Source: a virus
Reading direction: 5' to 3' (one strand)
DNA length: 32,625 nucleotides
IMG/VR virus record: IMGVR_UViG_3300031111_000027
Location: 1-32,625 of that record
Both the position numbers and the translations under genes were made by a program. Positions 6,427-13,247 of the stretch are shown piece after piece (position 1 is the first letter of the stretch; each line of letters opens with the position of its first letter). Below the pieces are notes generated by a model that was not told the origin of the DNA, made no database searches, and worked only from the letters and a program-made list of their open reading frames with translations.

Positions 6427-6987
6427 ATGTCAAAAAAGGAATACCCGCTCAAATACGCGATGGAAGAAGCCGAGTATATTGTTCGACAATTCGAACCAGT
6501 AACAGAGCGAATAGATATCGCGGGAAGTATTCGACGCCGAAAGCCCTTTGTCTCAGATATAGAAATAATTGCCGAGATCATTCCCGCCTCAAAAAAGGCC
6601 GTTGCCTTCTGGGGAAAGGTTATTGATATGCTGGGCTATTGGTATCCGCACGTTGACAAACCCAACGGCGACCGCTTTTTTCAAAGGGTAGTTTACACGA
6701 AAATCGGACCGATAACCGTTGACTTTTTCGTCGTTATGCCACCGGCACAATGGGGATGGATTTACGCCTTGCGAACCGGACCGGACACGTTCAACACTCG
6801 GAAGCTATTGCCAGCGATAAAACGTCTCGGATACCGCGCACACGAAGGCCGAATACAAAAACCCTCGGAAAGCAAAGGCGGAATTTTCGGAGACGTTGAA
6901 CTCTGGGACGATGTCGCAACACCGACAGAATTAGACTTATTCGAACTTCTGGGAATGCCGTTTATAACTCCGGAGAAAAGATCGTGA
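6427..6987 (+). CDS. PolX-like nucleotidyltransferase (compact DNA polymerase beta palm)
   Basis: 186 residues. Residues 33-46 carry the polymerase X signature GSIRRRKPFVSDIE, with metal ligands D44 and E46; the third acidic residue is D99 in ITVDFFV. The fingers/thumb part continues to TPTELDLFELLGMP, the typical PolX C-terminal motif. The usual N-terminal 8-kDa lyase/HhH domain and the bacterial PHP exonuclease domain are both missing. Position two is Glu rather than the more usual Asp. GGAGGAAAG precedes the ATG. Located between initiator and helicase genes, it may fill gaps or repair phage DNA; specificity cannot be read from sequence. Confidence 0.85.
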   Translation: MSKKEYPLKYAMEEAEYIVRQFEPVTERIDIAGSIRRRKPFVSDIEIIAEIIPASKKAVAFWGKVIDMLGYWYPHVDKPNGDRFFQRVVYTKIGPITVDFFVVMPPAQWGWIYALRTGPDTFNTRKLLPAIKRLGYRAHEGRIQKPSESKGGIFGDVELWDDVATPTELDLFELLGMPFITPEKRS

Positions 6988-8378
6988 ATAACGAAACGCA
7001 ACTAACCGGAGACTGGACTGCCGAAGCCGCGATCCTCGGAGGAATATTATTTAATCCAAAACTGGGCAACAGGGTTTTTTCGTATCTCGACGAAACCCAT
7101 TTTCTAAACGAACAAAACCGGATAGTGTTCAGAGCGATGAGAGAATTGCACGAAGAGAAACAACCGGTTGACATTGTTACGATACCCCGAAGAATCGCAT
7201 CTATTTCGGAAGGTTTTACCGGAATAAATAAATACCTATCTGAACTTATGAGGATAATTGAGACGGCCTCGCCGGACAACCTCGACCATTATGTCCATCT
7301 GTTACACGAAGACGAACGACTCCGAAAAATGCAGGACATAGCCGAATATCTAAAAATCAAAACCAGCATTCGAGACGACAGCGAAGAACTACTCTCATAT
7401 TTAGCAGAGGAAATAAGAACCCTTCGAACAGGGAAAAGCGGGAAGGACTCGAACAGTTTAAGCGAGATGATGAGACCGCTTCTCGAACACGTTTATTCCG
7501 GCGAGAAAATGAAACCAGGGATCAAGGTCGGTTTCCCCAGTCTCGACAGGCTAACATATGGGTTTGGTAACGGTTGGCTGATCCTTATCATGGCGCGACC
7601 CAAAACCGGAAAAACCGCGATGATGTTACAAATGGCTTTGCAGGCCGCGAAGTTAAAACATAAGCCCTATGTCTTTAGCTTAGAACAAGGACAGACAGAA
7701 ATCTCAAATAGGATATTGACGAACAGAGCGAAGTTGAACCACCATTCTGTCCGGTCCGGAGAGTATTCTAAATTTGATATGAACAGAGTAAACAAGTGGT
7801 GCGAGGAACTGAATGAATACGGAGACAATATTCATTTCGACACAAGCGCCGTTGTAACTCCGGGGATTATAAAAAGTAAACTGGAAATCGCGATCGATAG
7901 ATATGGGACGGACATCGCTTTTATTGACTATTCGAAATTTATATCTCTGACAGATACCGCGGGAAAAAAGGGATACCAGATCGAAGGAGAAAAAATTCGA
8001 GAAACGAGAATAATCGCGAAGGAACTGGGTATTCCGATTGTGCTTCTCGGACAGGCCGGAAGGTCTGCGACAGAACACACGGACGGACGCCCTCGACCAG
8101 AGGATTGGTATGGAGCGGACGCCGCCGCCCAGGACTGCGACATGATGCTGATGTTGTGGAGGCCAGAACTATACGGAGTCGAAACGACAAAATACATGAA
8201 CCGGCATATCGATACCAAAAACCGGACTTGCATGATTGTCGCCCTATTCCGGCACGGACCGACCGGCGAGATATGGTTCGACTGGGAAGAGTCCCGCCAG
8301 ATGTTTACCGAGATAGATTGGCGACACGAAGAAGACGACAGGGAATACGATCATTCCCGAACAGACATTTATGGATAA
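6984..8378 (+). CDS. dnaB: Replicative DNA helicase, DnaB family
   Basis: 464 residues starting at a GTG that overlaps the previous TGA. The N-terminal helical domain (AEAAILGGILFNPKL ... LDETHFLNEQNRIVFRAM) is the DnaB N-domain. The RecA-like core has Walker A MARPKTGKTAM at about 203-213, the FSLEQGQTEI segment (FSLEMS in most DnaB), and Walker B AFIDY at 312-316, where most DnaB proteins have VDYLQ. A late LGQAGRSA ... DADMMLML-like stretch (here DCDMMLMLWRPE) completes the family. It unwinds DNA at the phage fork and is probably loaded by the upstream initiator. Confidence 0.93.
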   Translation: MNNETQLTGDWTAEAAILGGILFNPKLGNRVFSYLDETHFLNEQNRIVFRAMRELHEEKQPVDIVTIPRRIASISEGFTGINKYLSELMRIIETASPDNLDHYVHLLHEDERLRKMQDIAEYLKIKTSIRDDSEELLSYLAEEIRTLRTGKSGKDSNSLSEMMRPLLEHVYSGEKMKPGIKVGFPSLDRLTYGFGNGWLILIMARPKTGKTAMMLQMALQAAKLKHKPYVFSLEQGQTEISNRILTNRAKLNHHSVRSGEYSKFDMNRVNKWCEELNEYGDNIHFDTSAVVTPGIIKSKLEIAIDRYGTDIAFIDYSKFISLTDTAGKKGYQIEGEKIRETRIIAKELGIPIVLLGQAGRSATEHTDGRPRPEDWYGADAAAQDCDMMLMLWRPELYGVETTKYMNRHIDTKNRTCMIVALFRHGPTGEIWFDWEESRQMFTEIDWRHEEDDREYDHSRTDIYG

Positions 8379-8385
8379 CAATAAC

Positions 8386-8399
8386 CGCCCCTACGGGCG
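8386..8399 (+). other. Small hairpin ahead of the resolvase ribosome site
   Basis: CGCCC and GGGCG flank a 4-base loop CTAC in the 33-base gap between the helicase and resolvase genes, immediately before the GGAGG ribosome site. With no following T tract it is not a terminator. It may modulate translation of the resolvase or protect mRNA ends. Confidence 0.4.
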
Positions 8400-8411
8400 A
8401 GGAGGCCGACA

Positions 8412-8891
8412 ATGCCTAACATCCTCGCAATAGACCCATCGATAAACAACATGGCCTGGGCTTTCGCAACCTTCGAAGGCGCGAAAAAGAGCGACATCGC
8501 AATGGGAATTTTGCATCCAGAAGGGCGATCCCTCGAACCTCGACTCCGGCAGATACGCGAATATTTCGAGAAGCTAACTGTCGAACACCAGCCGGACGTC
8601 GTTTATGTCGAAGTGCCGGACGAATGGACGCGGAACAACGGCACGGCGATAATCAAGCTCTGTCGGTCGATCATGGAAGTCATGAGCGCCCTGTCGCTTT
8701 ACGGTGTTCGAACCGAACTCGCGCCCGTCAAAAAATGGAAAGGCAAACGGGGCAAACCATCAAAAGCGTATTTCGCTTTGACCCATAGGGAATGGCCTGC
8801 ACGCAACGAACACGAACGCGACGCGGCCATGATCTGGGAGTGGGCGCGAGGACAAGAAACCTTGAAAGGACATTATGCCTCGGACAGATAA
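8412..8891 (+). CDS. RuvC-like Holliday junction resolvase
   Basis: 159 residues with an RNase H-like fold signature. The first strand ends in AIDPSINNMAWA (catalytic D8), VVYVEVPDEW gives E67, and the C-terminal helix NEHERDAAMI gives D137 (with H134), matching the D-E-(H)D pattern of RuvC. Length is slightly shorter than bacterial RuvC (about 170). GGAGG precedes the ATG. It would resolve branched DNA before packaging, consistent with the Sak4-like ATPase and terminase genes. Confidence 0.85.
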   Translation: MPNILAIDPSINNMAWAFATFEGAKKSDIAMGILHPEGRSLEPRLRQIREYFEKLTVEHQPDVVYVEVPDEWTRNNGTAIIKLCRSIMEVMSALSLYGVRTELAPVKKWKGKRGKPSKAYFALTHREWPARNEHERDAAMIWEWARGQETLKGHYASDR

Positions 8892-9081
8892 AGGTCGCTG
8901 GAAATGCTATTGTCCTAATTGCGGAACTCCGCTGAGATATAACGACGGTCGGAAGGAAGGGGAAACCCCCGAGGATTTCGAGGGAATAAGGATATACGTT
9001 TGTCCGGAATGCCGGTGGGCAGGACAGACCTCGGAAGAGTTTACGGCCTTCGACATAAAACACCGGACAGCACGAACTTAA
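8875..9081 (+). CDS. Small zinc-ribbon protein (68 aa)
   Basis: Overlaps the resolvase end by 17 bases; GAAAGGAC precedes the ATG. Two CxxC knuckles (CPNCG at about 13-17 and CPECR at about 43-47) are spaced 26 residues apart, a classic zinc ribbon. It probably binds DNA, RNA or a protein partner of the replication machinery. It is the last gene of the early block; a 157-base non-coding stretch follows. Confidence 0.75.
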   Translation: MPRTDKGRWKCYCPNCGTPLRYNDGRKEGETPEDFEGIRIYVCPECRWAGQTSEEFTAFDIKHRTART

Positions 9082-9122
9082 CATAACTTGTGAAATAATA
9101 CCCATTATAACGGGGACAAAAC

Positions 9123-9150
9123 TTGACTTTTGCATTCCGGTGTGTATCTT
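9123..9150 (+). promoter_or_regulatory. Promoter at the early/late boundary
   Basis: TTGACT (9123-9128) and TATCTT (9145-9150) with a 16-base spacer, in the only sizeable gap between the early and late blocks. Transcription would start near 9157 and meet the hairpin terminator at 9193 within about 40-70 nt. It is therefore either a late promoter controlled by antitermination or the promoter of a small RNA. Confidence 0.6.
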
Positions 9151-9192
9151 TCAACTGGGAGCAAGGTAGTCTCCTTTGGTTATTGTTGCGAG

Positions 9193-9228
9193 AAGCCCTC
9201 CCGATGTATTTCGCGAGGGCTTTTATAA
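9193..9228 (+). terminator. Rho-independent terminator or attenuator before the late genes
   Basis: AAGCCCTC and GAGGGCTT form an outer stem. CGA/TCG pairing inside it is separated by a C-C mismatch and closes loop TGTATT. TTTTAT follows directly, as expected of an intrinsic terminator. It stops the early operon and/or the short transcript from the promoter at 9123. The late gene starts only 11 bases after it, so late expression requires read-through or antitermination. Confidence 0.8.
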
Positions 9229-9238
9229 AAGAAGCGTT

Positions 9239-9817
9239 ATGAGTAAAAAACAAAATAATCTCGGCGACACCATACGGCTTTCCGACCTTCGATTAAATCC
9301 TCGAAACCCTCGAACAATTAAGGACAAGAAGTTCGAAGCTCTTGTCAAATCTCTTGCCGACTTTCCGGAGACCCTCGAAAAAAGACCGATAGTAATTGAC
9401 TCGAGTAACGCGAACATGATCCTCGCGGGAAACCAGAGATATTGCGCGTTGAAAGAACTCGGATATTCTGAAATTCCAAAAGAATGGGTTTCTGATGCCT
9501 CGAATTGGTCTGAAAAGAAAAAGGAGAAATTCGTTGTCCTGGACAACGTCGATCCTTATGGGGACTGGGATCTGGATATTCTAAAAGAAGACTATGATAC
9601 CGAGGACTTGCTGGACATGGGAGTCCTGGAAGAAGTCGATTTATTTGAGGAAGACATGAAGGCCGTCGAGAAGAAAATTGTTACCGAGGAAATCCGCCCA
9701 TATAAACGAATACACTTTTTAATATCCTTCCACCCCGATGATTATGAGAAGATCCAAAACGAACTAAATACCATTGCCAGTATTCGAGACATAGAGGTCT
9801 TGCAGAGTGGAAACTAA
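9239..9817 (+). CDS. ParB-like nuclease-domain protein
   Basis: 192 residues. Residues 11-80 carry the ParB/Srx N-domain pattern: DTIRLSDLRLNPRNPR, then IVIDSSNANMILAGNQRYCALKELGY (the GNxRxxA box), then IPKEWV. The remainder is acidic and helical with a short C-terminal domain (RIHFLISFHPDDYEKI). Phage ParB-N proteins of this type usually sit beside DNA modification or terminase genes rather than in partition systems; no ParA is present here. The ATG at 9239 has only a weak AGAAG ribosome site. The next gene starts inside its last codons. Confidence 0.75.
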   Translation: MSKKQNNLGDTIRLSDLRLNPRNPRTIKDKKFEALVKSLADFPETLEKRPIVIDSSNANMILAGNQRYCALKELGYSEIPKEWVSDASNWSEKKKEKFVVLDNVDPYGDWDLDILKEDYDTEDLLDMGVLEEVDLFEEDMKAVEKKIVTEEIRPYKRIHFLISFHPDDYEKIQNELNTIASIRDIEVLQSGN

Positions 9818-10367
9818 AAAGACAAACAACTCTTTTTTATCCGAAAAGGTCGCCCTTCGACTCAGGAACATTCCCGACCAAAAGCGAGTTAAAGTATTGG
9901 ACGCATATGCCGGAGAAGGAATAATCTGGAACGCAATACAATACCAGCGAAAAGACATCGATTTCGAAGTAACATCGATCGACATAAAAGACTATGGATT
10001 GAAAGGATGTCTAAAGGGCGACAATCTCAAAATCATGGGAAATATGTCTCTGGATAACTTCGACATAATAGACCTCGACGCCTATGGAGTGCCGTCAGAG
10101 CAAATCGATTTAGTATTCCGGAAACAGTTCAAGGGAATAGTCTTCGCCACGTTTATCCAAACAAGCCTCGGAAAATTCAAGAAAAGAGTCCTTCGGGAAT
10201 ATGGGTTCTCAGATGAGATGATAAAAACTTGCCCAGTTCTATTGTCCAGCAAAAGGAACGAAGCGAAGATCATTAAACACTATATAGCAAGCAAGGGCGT
10301 TCGCTCAATTCAATATTATAGATTTAACCGGAAATGGTATATCGCTTTTGACACGAGGGAAGCATAA
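9807..10367 (+). CDS. SAM-dependent methyltransferase-fold protein
   Basis: 186 residues starting at a GTG overlapping the end of the ParB-like gene. VLDAYAGEGI (30-39) is a typical SAM-binding motif I. TSIDIKDYG is a plausible motif II. DIIDLDAYGVPS (86-97) resembles the catalytic loop of Trm1-like and related N-methyltransferases (DxDPFGSP). No target-recognition domain is present, so the substrate (DNA, RNA or protein) is unknown. Its pairing with a ParB-like domain is common among phage DNA methyltransferase loci, which favours DNA; this is inference. Confidence 0.65.
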   Translation: METKKTNNSFLSEKVALRLRNIPDQKRVKVLDAYAGEGIIWNAIQYQRKDIDFEVTSIDIKDYGLKGCLKGDNLKIMGNMSLDNFDIIDLDAYGVPSEQIDLVFRKQFKGIVFATFIQTSLGKFKKRVLREYGFSDEMIKTCPVLLSSKRNEAKIIKHYIASKGVRSIQYYRFNRKWYIAFDTREA

Positions 10368-11053
10368 TGCCTTTTGAAGAGGACAAAATGTTCGATTCCC
10401 CTGGGGAAGACTTGAACGATCTATTCGAGGAAGGAATTGAGGATACGAACCCCGAACCGGAGAAGGCCGAAGAGTCTGAAACTAAAGATAAGCCCAAGAG
10501 ACAGAAACTCCGCTCGGTATCGCTTGCCAGAAAAACCGCGAACATATATCGGAGGGCTTTTTCGGAGTGCCAGCTTTTGGACACTTTCGGACCGGACTTT
10601 CGTTTTGAAAAAGGAATGAGTTACCACGTTATAACAGCCGGAGACGTGGACGCCCTATCTTTTTTAAGAGTTATTCTCAGACAACAGGATTTGGAATATT
10701 GCCTATTCTCGACATGGTGCATGGCTCTGGAGGACGTTTATCAAATTGAAGATTTTCTCAAAACCGGAAGGATAAAGAAAGTCGATGCCTATGTCGGAGA
10801 GATATTCCCTGGATCGTATCGGGTCGAATACTCTGCCTTGAAAAATATCCTCGAGAAATACGGCGGAAGGGTTTGCGTATTTAAGAACCATTCTAAAATC
10901 TTCGCAGGCAAAGGCGACAAGTTCGCTTTCGGTATAGAGACCAGTGCAAACATAAACACAAATCCTCGGACAGAAAACGGGTGCATAACAATAGGCCAGG
11001 ACATATTCGAGTTTTATAAAACCTATTTCGATGGAATAAAAAGCTTTATCTGA
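10367..11053 (+). CDS. Phospholipase D-like domain protein
   Basis: 228 residues. The first 50 are acidic and probably disordered. The core runs from about residue 55. A single HxK motif is visible at H175/K177 in VFKNHSKIFAGKGD, followed by the ETSANINTN segment (N195) typical of PLD-superfamily phage proteins. Only one HxK is seen, so two copies would have to dimerise to form an active site. The gene begins in TAATG and ends overlapping the terminase small-subunit start, a position often taken by PLD-like or nuclease proteins in phage packaging modules. Confidence 0.65.
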   Translation: MPFEEDKMFDSPGEDLNDLFEEGIEDTNPEPEKAEESETKDKPKRQKLRSVSLARKTANIYRRAFSECQLLDTFGPDFRFEKGMSYHVITAGDVDALSFLRVILRQQDLEYCLFSTWCMALEDVYQIEDFLKTGRIKKVDAYVGEIFPGSYRVEYSALKNILEKYGGRVCVFKNHSKIFAGKGDKFAFGIETSANINTNPRTENGCITIGQDIFEFYKTYFDGIKSFI

Positions 11054-11643
11054 TGTCAAATACTCAGGACATAAATACGATAATCCAAGTCTCGAAAGCT
11101 CTGATAAAATCCGGAGTCGAGACCAAAAAGGAACTTGCCGAGAAGCTCGGAATAGGCCAGTCAACACTTTATAAGCGATTGAGAGAGAGTAAAGAACTTC
11201 GAGAAGTGTTGAAGGACATGAGTCCTGGGAGAAACAAAATAAAAATCGATTATAAGATTGTCGATAACTTAGCCGGAATACAATGCACAGAAGAGGAGAT
11301 CGCGACTGTCCTCGGCGTATCGGTCAAGACGTTACAGCGAGATGAAGAATTTAGTCGCGTCTATAAAAGTGCGATAACGAAAGGGAAAAAGAGTCTGAGG
11401 CGTTGGCAGTTCGAAACGGCCAAGGCCGGAAACCCGACAATGCAGATTTGGCTCGGCAAAGTTTACCTCGGACAACGCGACCCGAAGGATGTTCGCGTTT
11501 CAACGCCCGAAGGGAAGAAACTCGAAATAGAAACCCATAACAAGTTTGACGATGAATTTATTGCAAAGACAGCAGCTATCCTTGCGGAATGCGGTGTCTT
11601 CTCGGCCGGAACTCCGGACGATGTTGACGCCGAGACTAAATAG
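11053..11643 (+). CDS. Terminase small subunit
   Basis: 196 residues with two N-terminal helix-turn-helix units: KKELAEKLGIGQSTLYKRLRESKEL (about 25-50) and EEEIATVLGVSVKTLQRDEEF (about 76-97). A helical assembly region and the late motif AGNPTMQIWLGKVYLGQRD follow, a common sequence in phage small terminases. It recognises the packaging site on phage DNA and recruits the large subunit. The ATG overlaps the previous TGA, and its last 23 bases overlap the large-subunit start. Confidence 0.88.
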   Translation: MSNTQDINTIIQVSKALIKSGVETKKELAEKLGIGQSTLYKRLRESKELREVLKDMSPGRNKIKIDYKIVDNLAGIQCTEEEIATVLGVSVKTLQRDEEFSRVYKSAITKGKKSLRRWQFETAKAGNPTMQIWLGKVYLGQRDPKDVRVSTPEGKKLEIETHNKFDDEFIAKTAAILAECGVFSAGTPDDVDAETK

Positions 11644-12886
11644 CTTTATTCCGCATAGCCCGACCCCGAAGCAGGCGGCGTTTCTACTTCTGCCAAACCG
11701 AGAAGCCTTTTACGGCGGCGCGGCAGGCGGAGGAAAATCGGACGCCCTATTGATGGGCGCTTTGCAATACGTGGACAATCCTAATTATGCCGCCCTAATT
11801 GTCCGGAGAAGTTATCGCGATCTCGCTCTGCCAGGGGCGATCATGGACAGAGCATATGATTGGTTAATAAACACACCGGCAAAATGGAACGGCTCGGACA
11901 AGACCTGGTTATTCCCCAGCGGTGCGAGATTGACCTTCGGATATGCCGAGGCCGAGAAGGACGTCTATACTTATCGCTCTGCCGAGTTTCAATTCATAGG
12001 GATCGACGAGGTTACAGACCTATCGGAATTTATGTATACGTATTTGATGTCTCGACTTCGCCGGTTAAAAGGAAGCAATATAGTCGTAAGAATGAGGTCG
12101 GCCTCGAACCCAGGCGGACTCGGACATGAATGGGTCAAGCGGAGGTTCGTTTCCCCAGGAAACCACGATCGACCCTTTATTCCGGCCAAACTCGACGACA
12201 ACCCCCATCTGGATAAAGAGGACTATGAGAAGTCTCTTGCCGTTCTCGACCCGCTAACAAGACAGAGACTCCGAGAAGGAAACTGGGACGTCATTCCGGA
12301 AGGCCGGAAGTTCAAGCGGACATGGTTCGAGGGGAAGATCATTCCGGAGAGCGAAGTGCCGGACAATGTCCTTTGGATTAGAACCTGGGACAGGGCGGCG
12401 ACCGAACCGAAAAAGGGGCGCGATCCGGACTATACGGTCGGAGGACTAATCGGATTTAATCTCGACGGCCAATGGTTTTTGAAAGACGTTATTCGTTTCC
12501 GAGGGACTCCGCTAACAAACAAAAAAATAATCGCAGAGACCGCCGAAAGGGACGGCTGGGAAACTCCGATATGGATCGAACAGGAAGGCGGAAGCTCAGG
12601 GAAGGACGTCGCAGACAATTATAAACGAACAGTCCTGCCAGGATACGATGTCCATTTTCTCCGGCCAACCGGAACGAAGGAACTCAGAGCAAACGTCGTT
12701 TCGAGTGCCGCCGAAGCCGGAAACTTTTATTTAGTCGAAGGGGCGTGGATCGCAGACTATTTAAACGAGATTTGTGCTTTCCCAAACCCAGCGATACACG
12801 ACGACCAAGTCGATATGACGAGTCTCGGTTTCCGCGCTCACATGGAAGTCCAACCCAGAATGATAATGCTTGAACCAGGAGCATAG
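11621..12886 (+). CDS. Terminase large subunit
   Basis: 421 residues from the ATG at 11621; an in-frame ATG at 11546 would extend further into the small-subunit gene and adds no domain. Walker A GGAAGGGKS is at about 32-40, the coupling segment VRRSYRDLALPG follows, and Walker B FIGIDEVTDL lies near residue 120-130. The C-terminal RNase H-like nuclease begins at TWDRAATE (first catalytic Asp), continues through DPDYTVGGLIGF and ends with DDQVDMTSLGF, the last acidic cluster. It is the ATP-driven packaging motor and genome-cutting enzyme. Confidence 0.95.
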   Translation: MLTPRLNSFIPHSPTPKQAAFLLLPNREAFYGGAAGGGKSDALLMGALQYVDNPNYAALIVRRSYRDLALPGAIMDRAYDWLINTPAKWNGSDKTWLFPSGARLTFGYAEAEKDVYTYRSAEFQFIGIDEVTDLSEFMYTYLMSRLRRLKGSNIVVRMRSASNPGGLGHEWVKRRFVSPGNHDRPFIPAKLDDNPHLDKEDYEKSLAVLDPLTRQRLREGNWDVIPEGRKFKRTWFEGKIIPESEVPDNVLWIRTWDRAATEPKKGRDPDYTVGGLIGFNLDGQWFLKDVIRFRGTPLTNKKIIAETAERDGWETPIWIEQEGGSSGKDVADNYKRTVLPGYDVHFLRPTGTKELRANVVSSAAEAGNFYLVEGAWIADYLNEICAFPNPAIHDDQVDMTSLGFRAHMEVQPRMIMLEPGA

Positions 12887-12893
12887 GAGAGAT

Positions 12894-13247
12894 ATGTCAC
12901 GAACTGCCAGAGACACTTTGAAGAAATTTCTCGACGCGTGGATAAACGACGACCTCGCAAACGCTCGGAAGGTTTGCTCGAAAACCTATCTGTTATCGCA
13001 GAATAAGGTTCTCGAACTCGAAACCCTTTTTGAAAAGAAACTCGCGGAGGCGACTATCGAAGCGATGGTATCTCTGCCAGGGACAGAATTTATGAAAGAC
13101 TCCATTCTGTTGCTTCGGTTTGCAGAGGAGAAAAAACCGTTCAAGTTCAGAGTGCGATTAATCTCAGAAAAAGGATATTGCAAACCGGCCAGACCGCCCG
13201 AAGGCGACTGGGGAGTGAGGCCGGACAGTATTGTGAGAGTCAAATAA
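12894..13247 (+). CDS. Hypothetical protein between terminase and portal (117 aa)
   Basis: ATG at 12894 with AGGAGAG upstream; ends in a TAATG overlap with the portal gene. The opening pattern (TLKKFLDAWINDDLANARKVC) and the later strands (ILLLRFAEEKKPFKFRVRLISEKG) resemble an NTF2/SnoaL-like alpha+beta fold, but no diagnostic residues are seen. A role in head assembly is inferred from position only. Confidence 0.6.
   Translation: MSRTARDTLKKFLDAWINDDLANARKVCSKTYLLSQNKVLELETLFEKKLAEATIEAMVSLPGTEFMKDSILLLRFAEEKKPFKFRVRLISEKGYCKPARPPEGDWGVRPDSIVRVK

Noticed and set aside
5946-6581. Minus-strand ORF of 211 codons
   Set aside because: Antisense to the initiator and PolX genes; its repeats (LFLILFLILF) are the reverse of the 12-bp tandem repeats. 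No promoter or ribosome site.
11546-11620. N-terminal extension of the large terminase
   Set aside because: The extension lies inside the small-subunit gene and adds no conserved sequence; the ATG at 11621 gives the normal short lead before Walker A.
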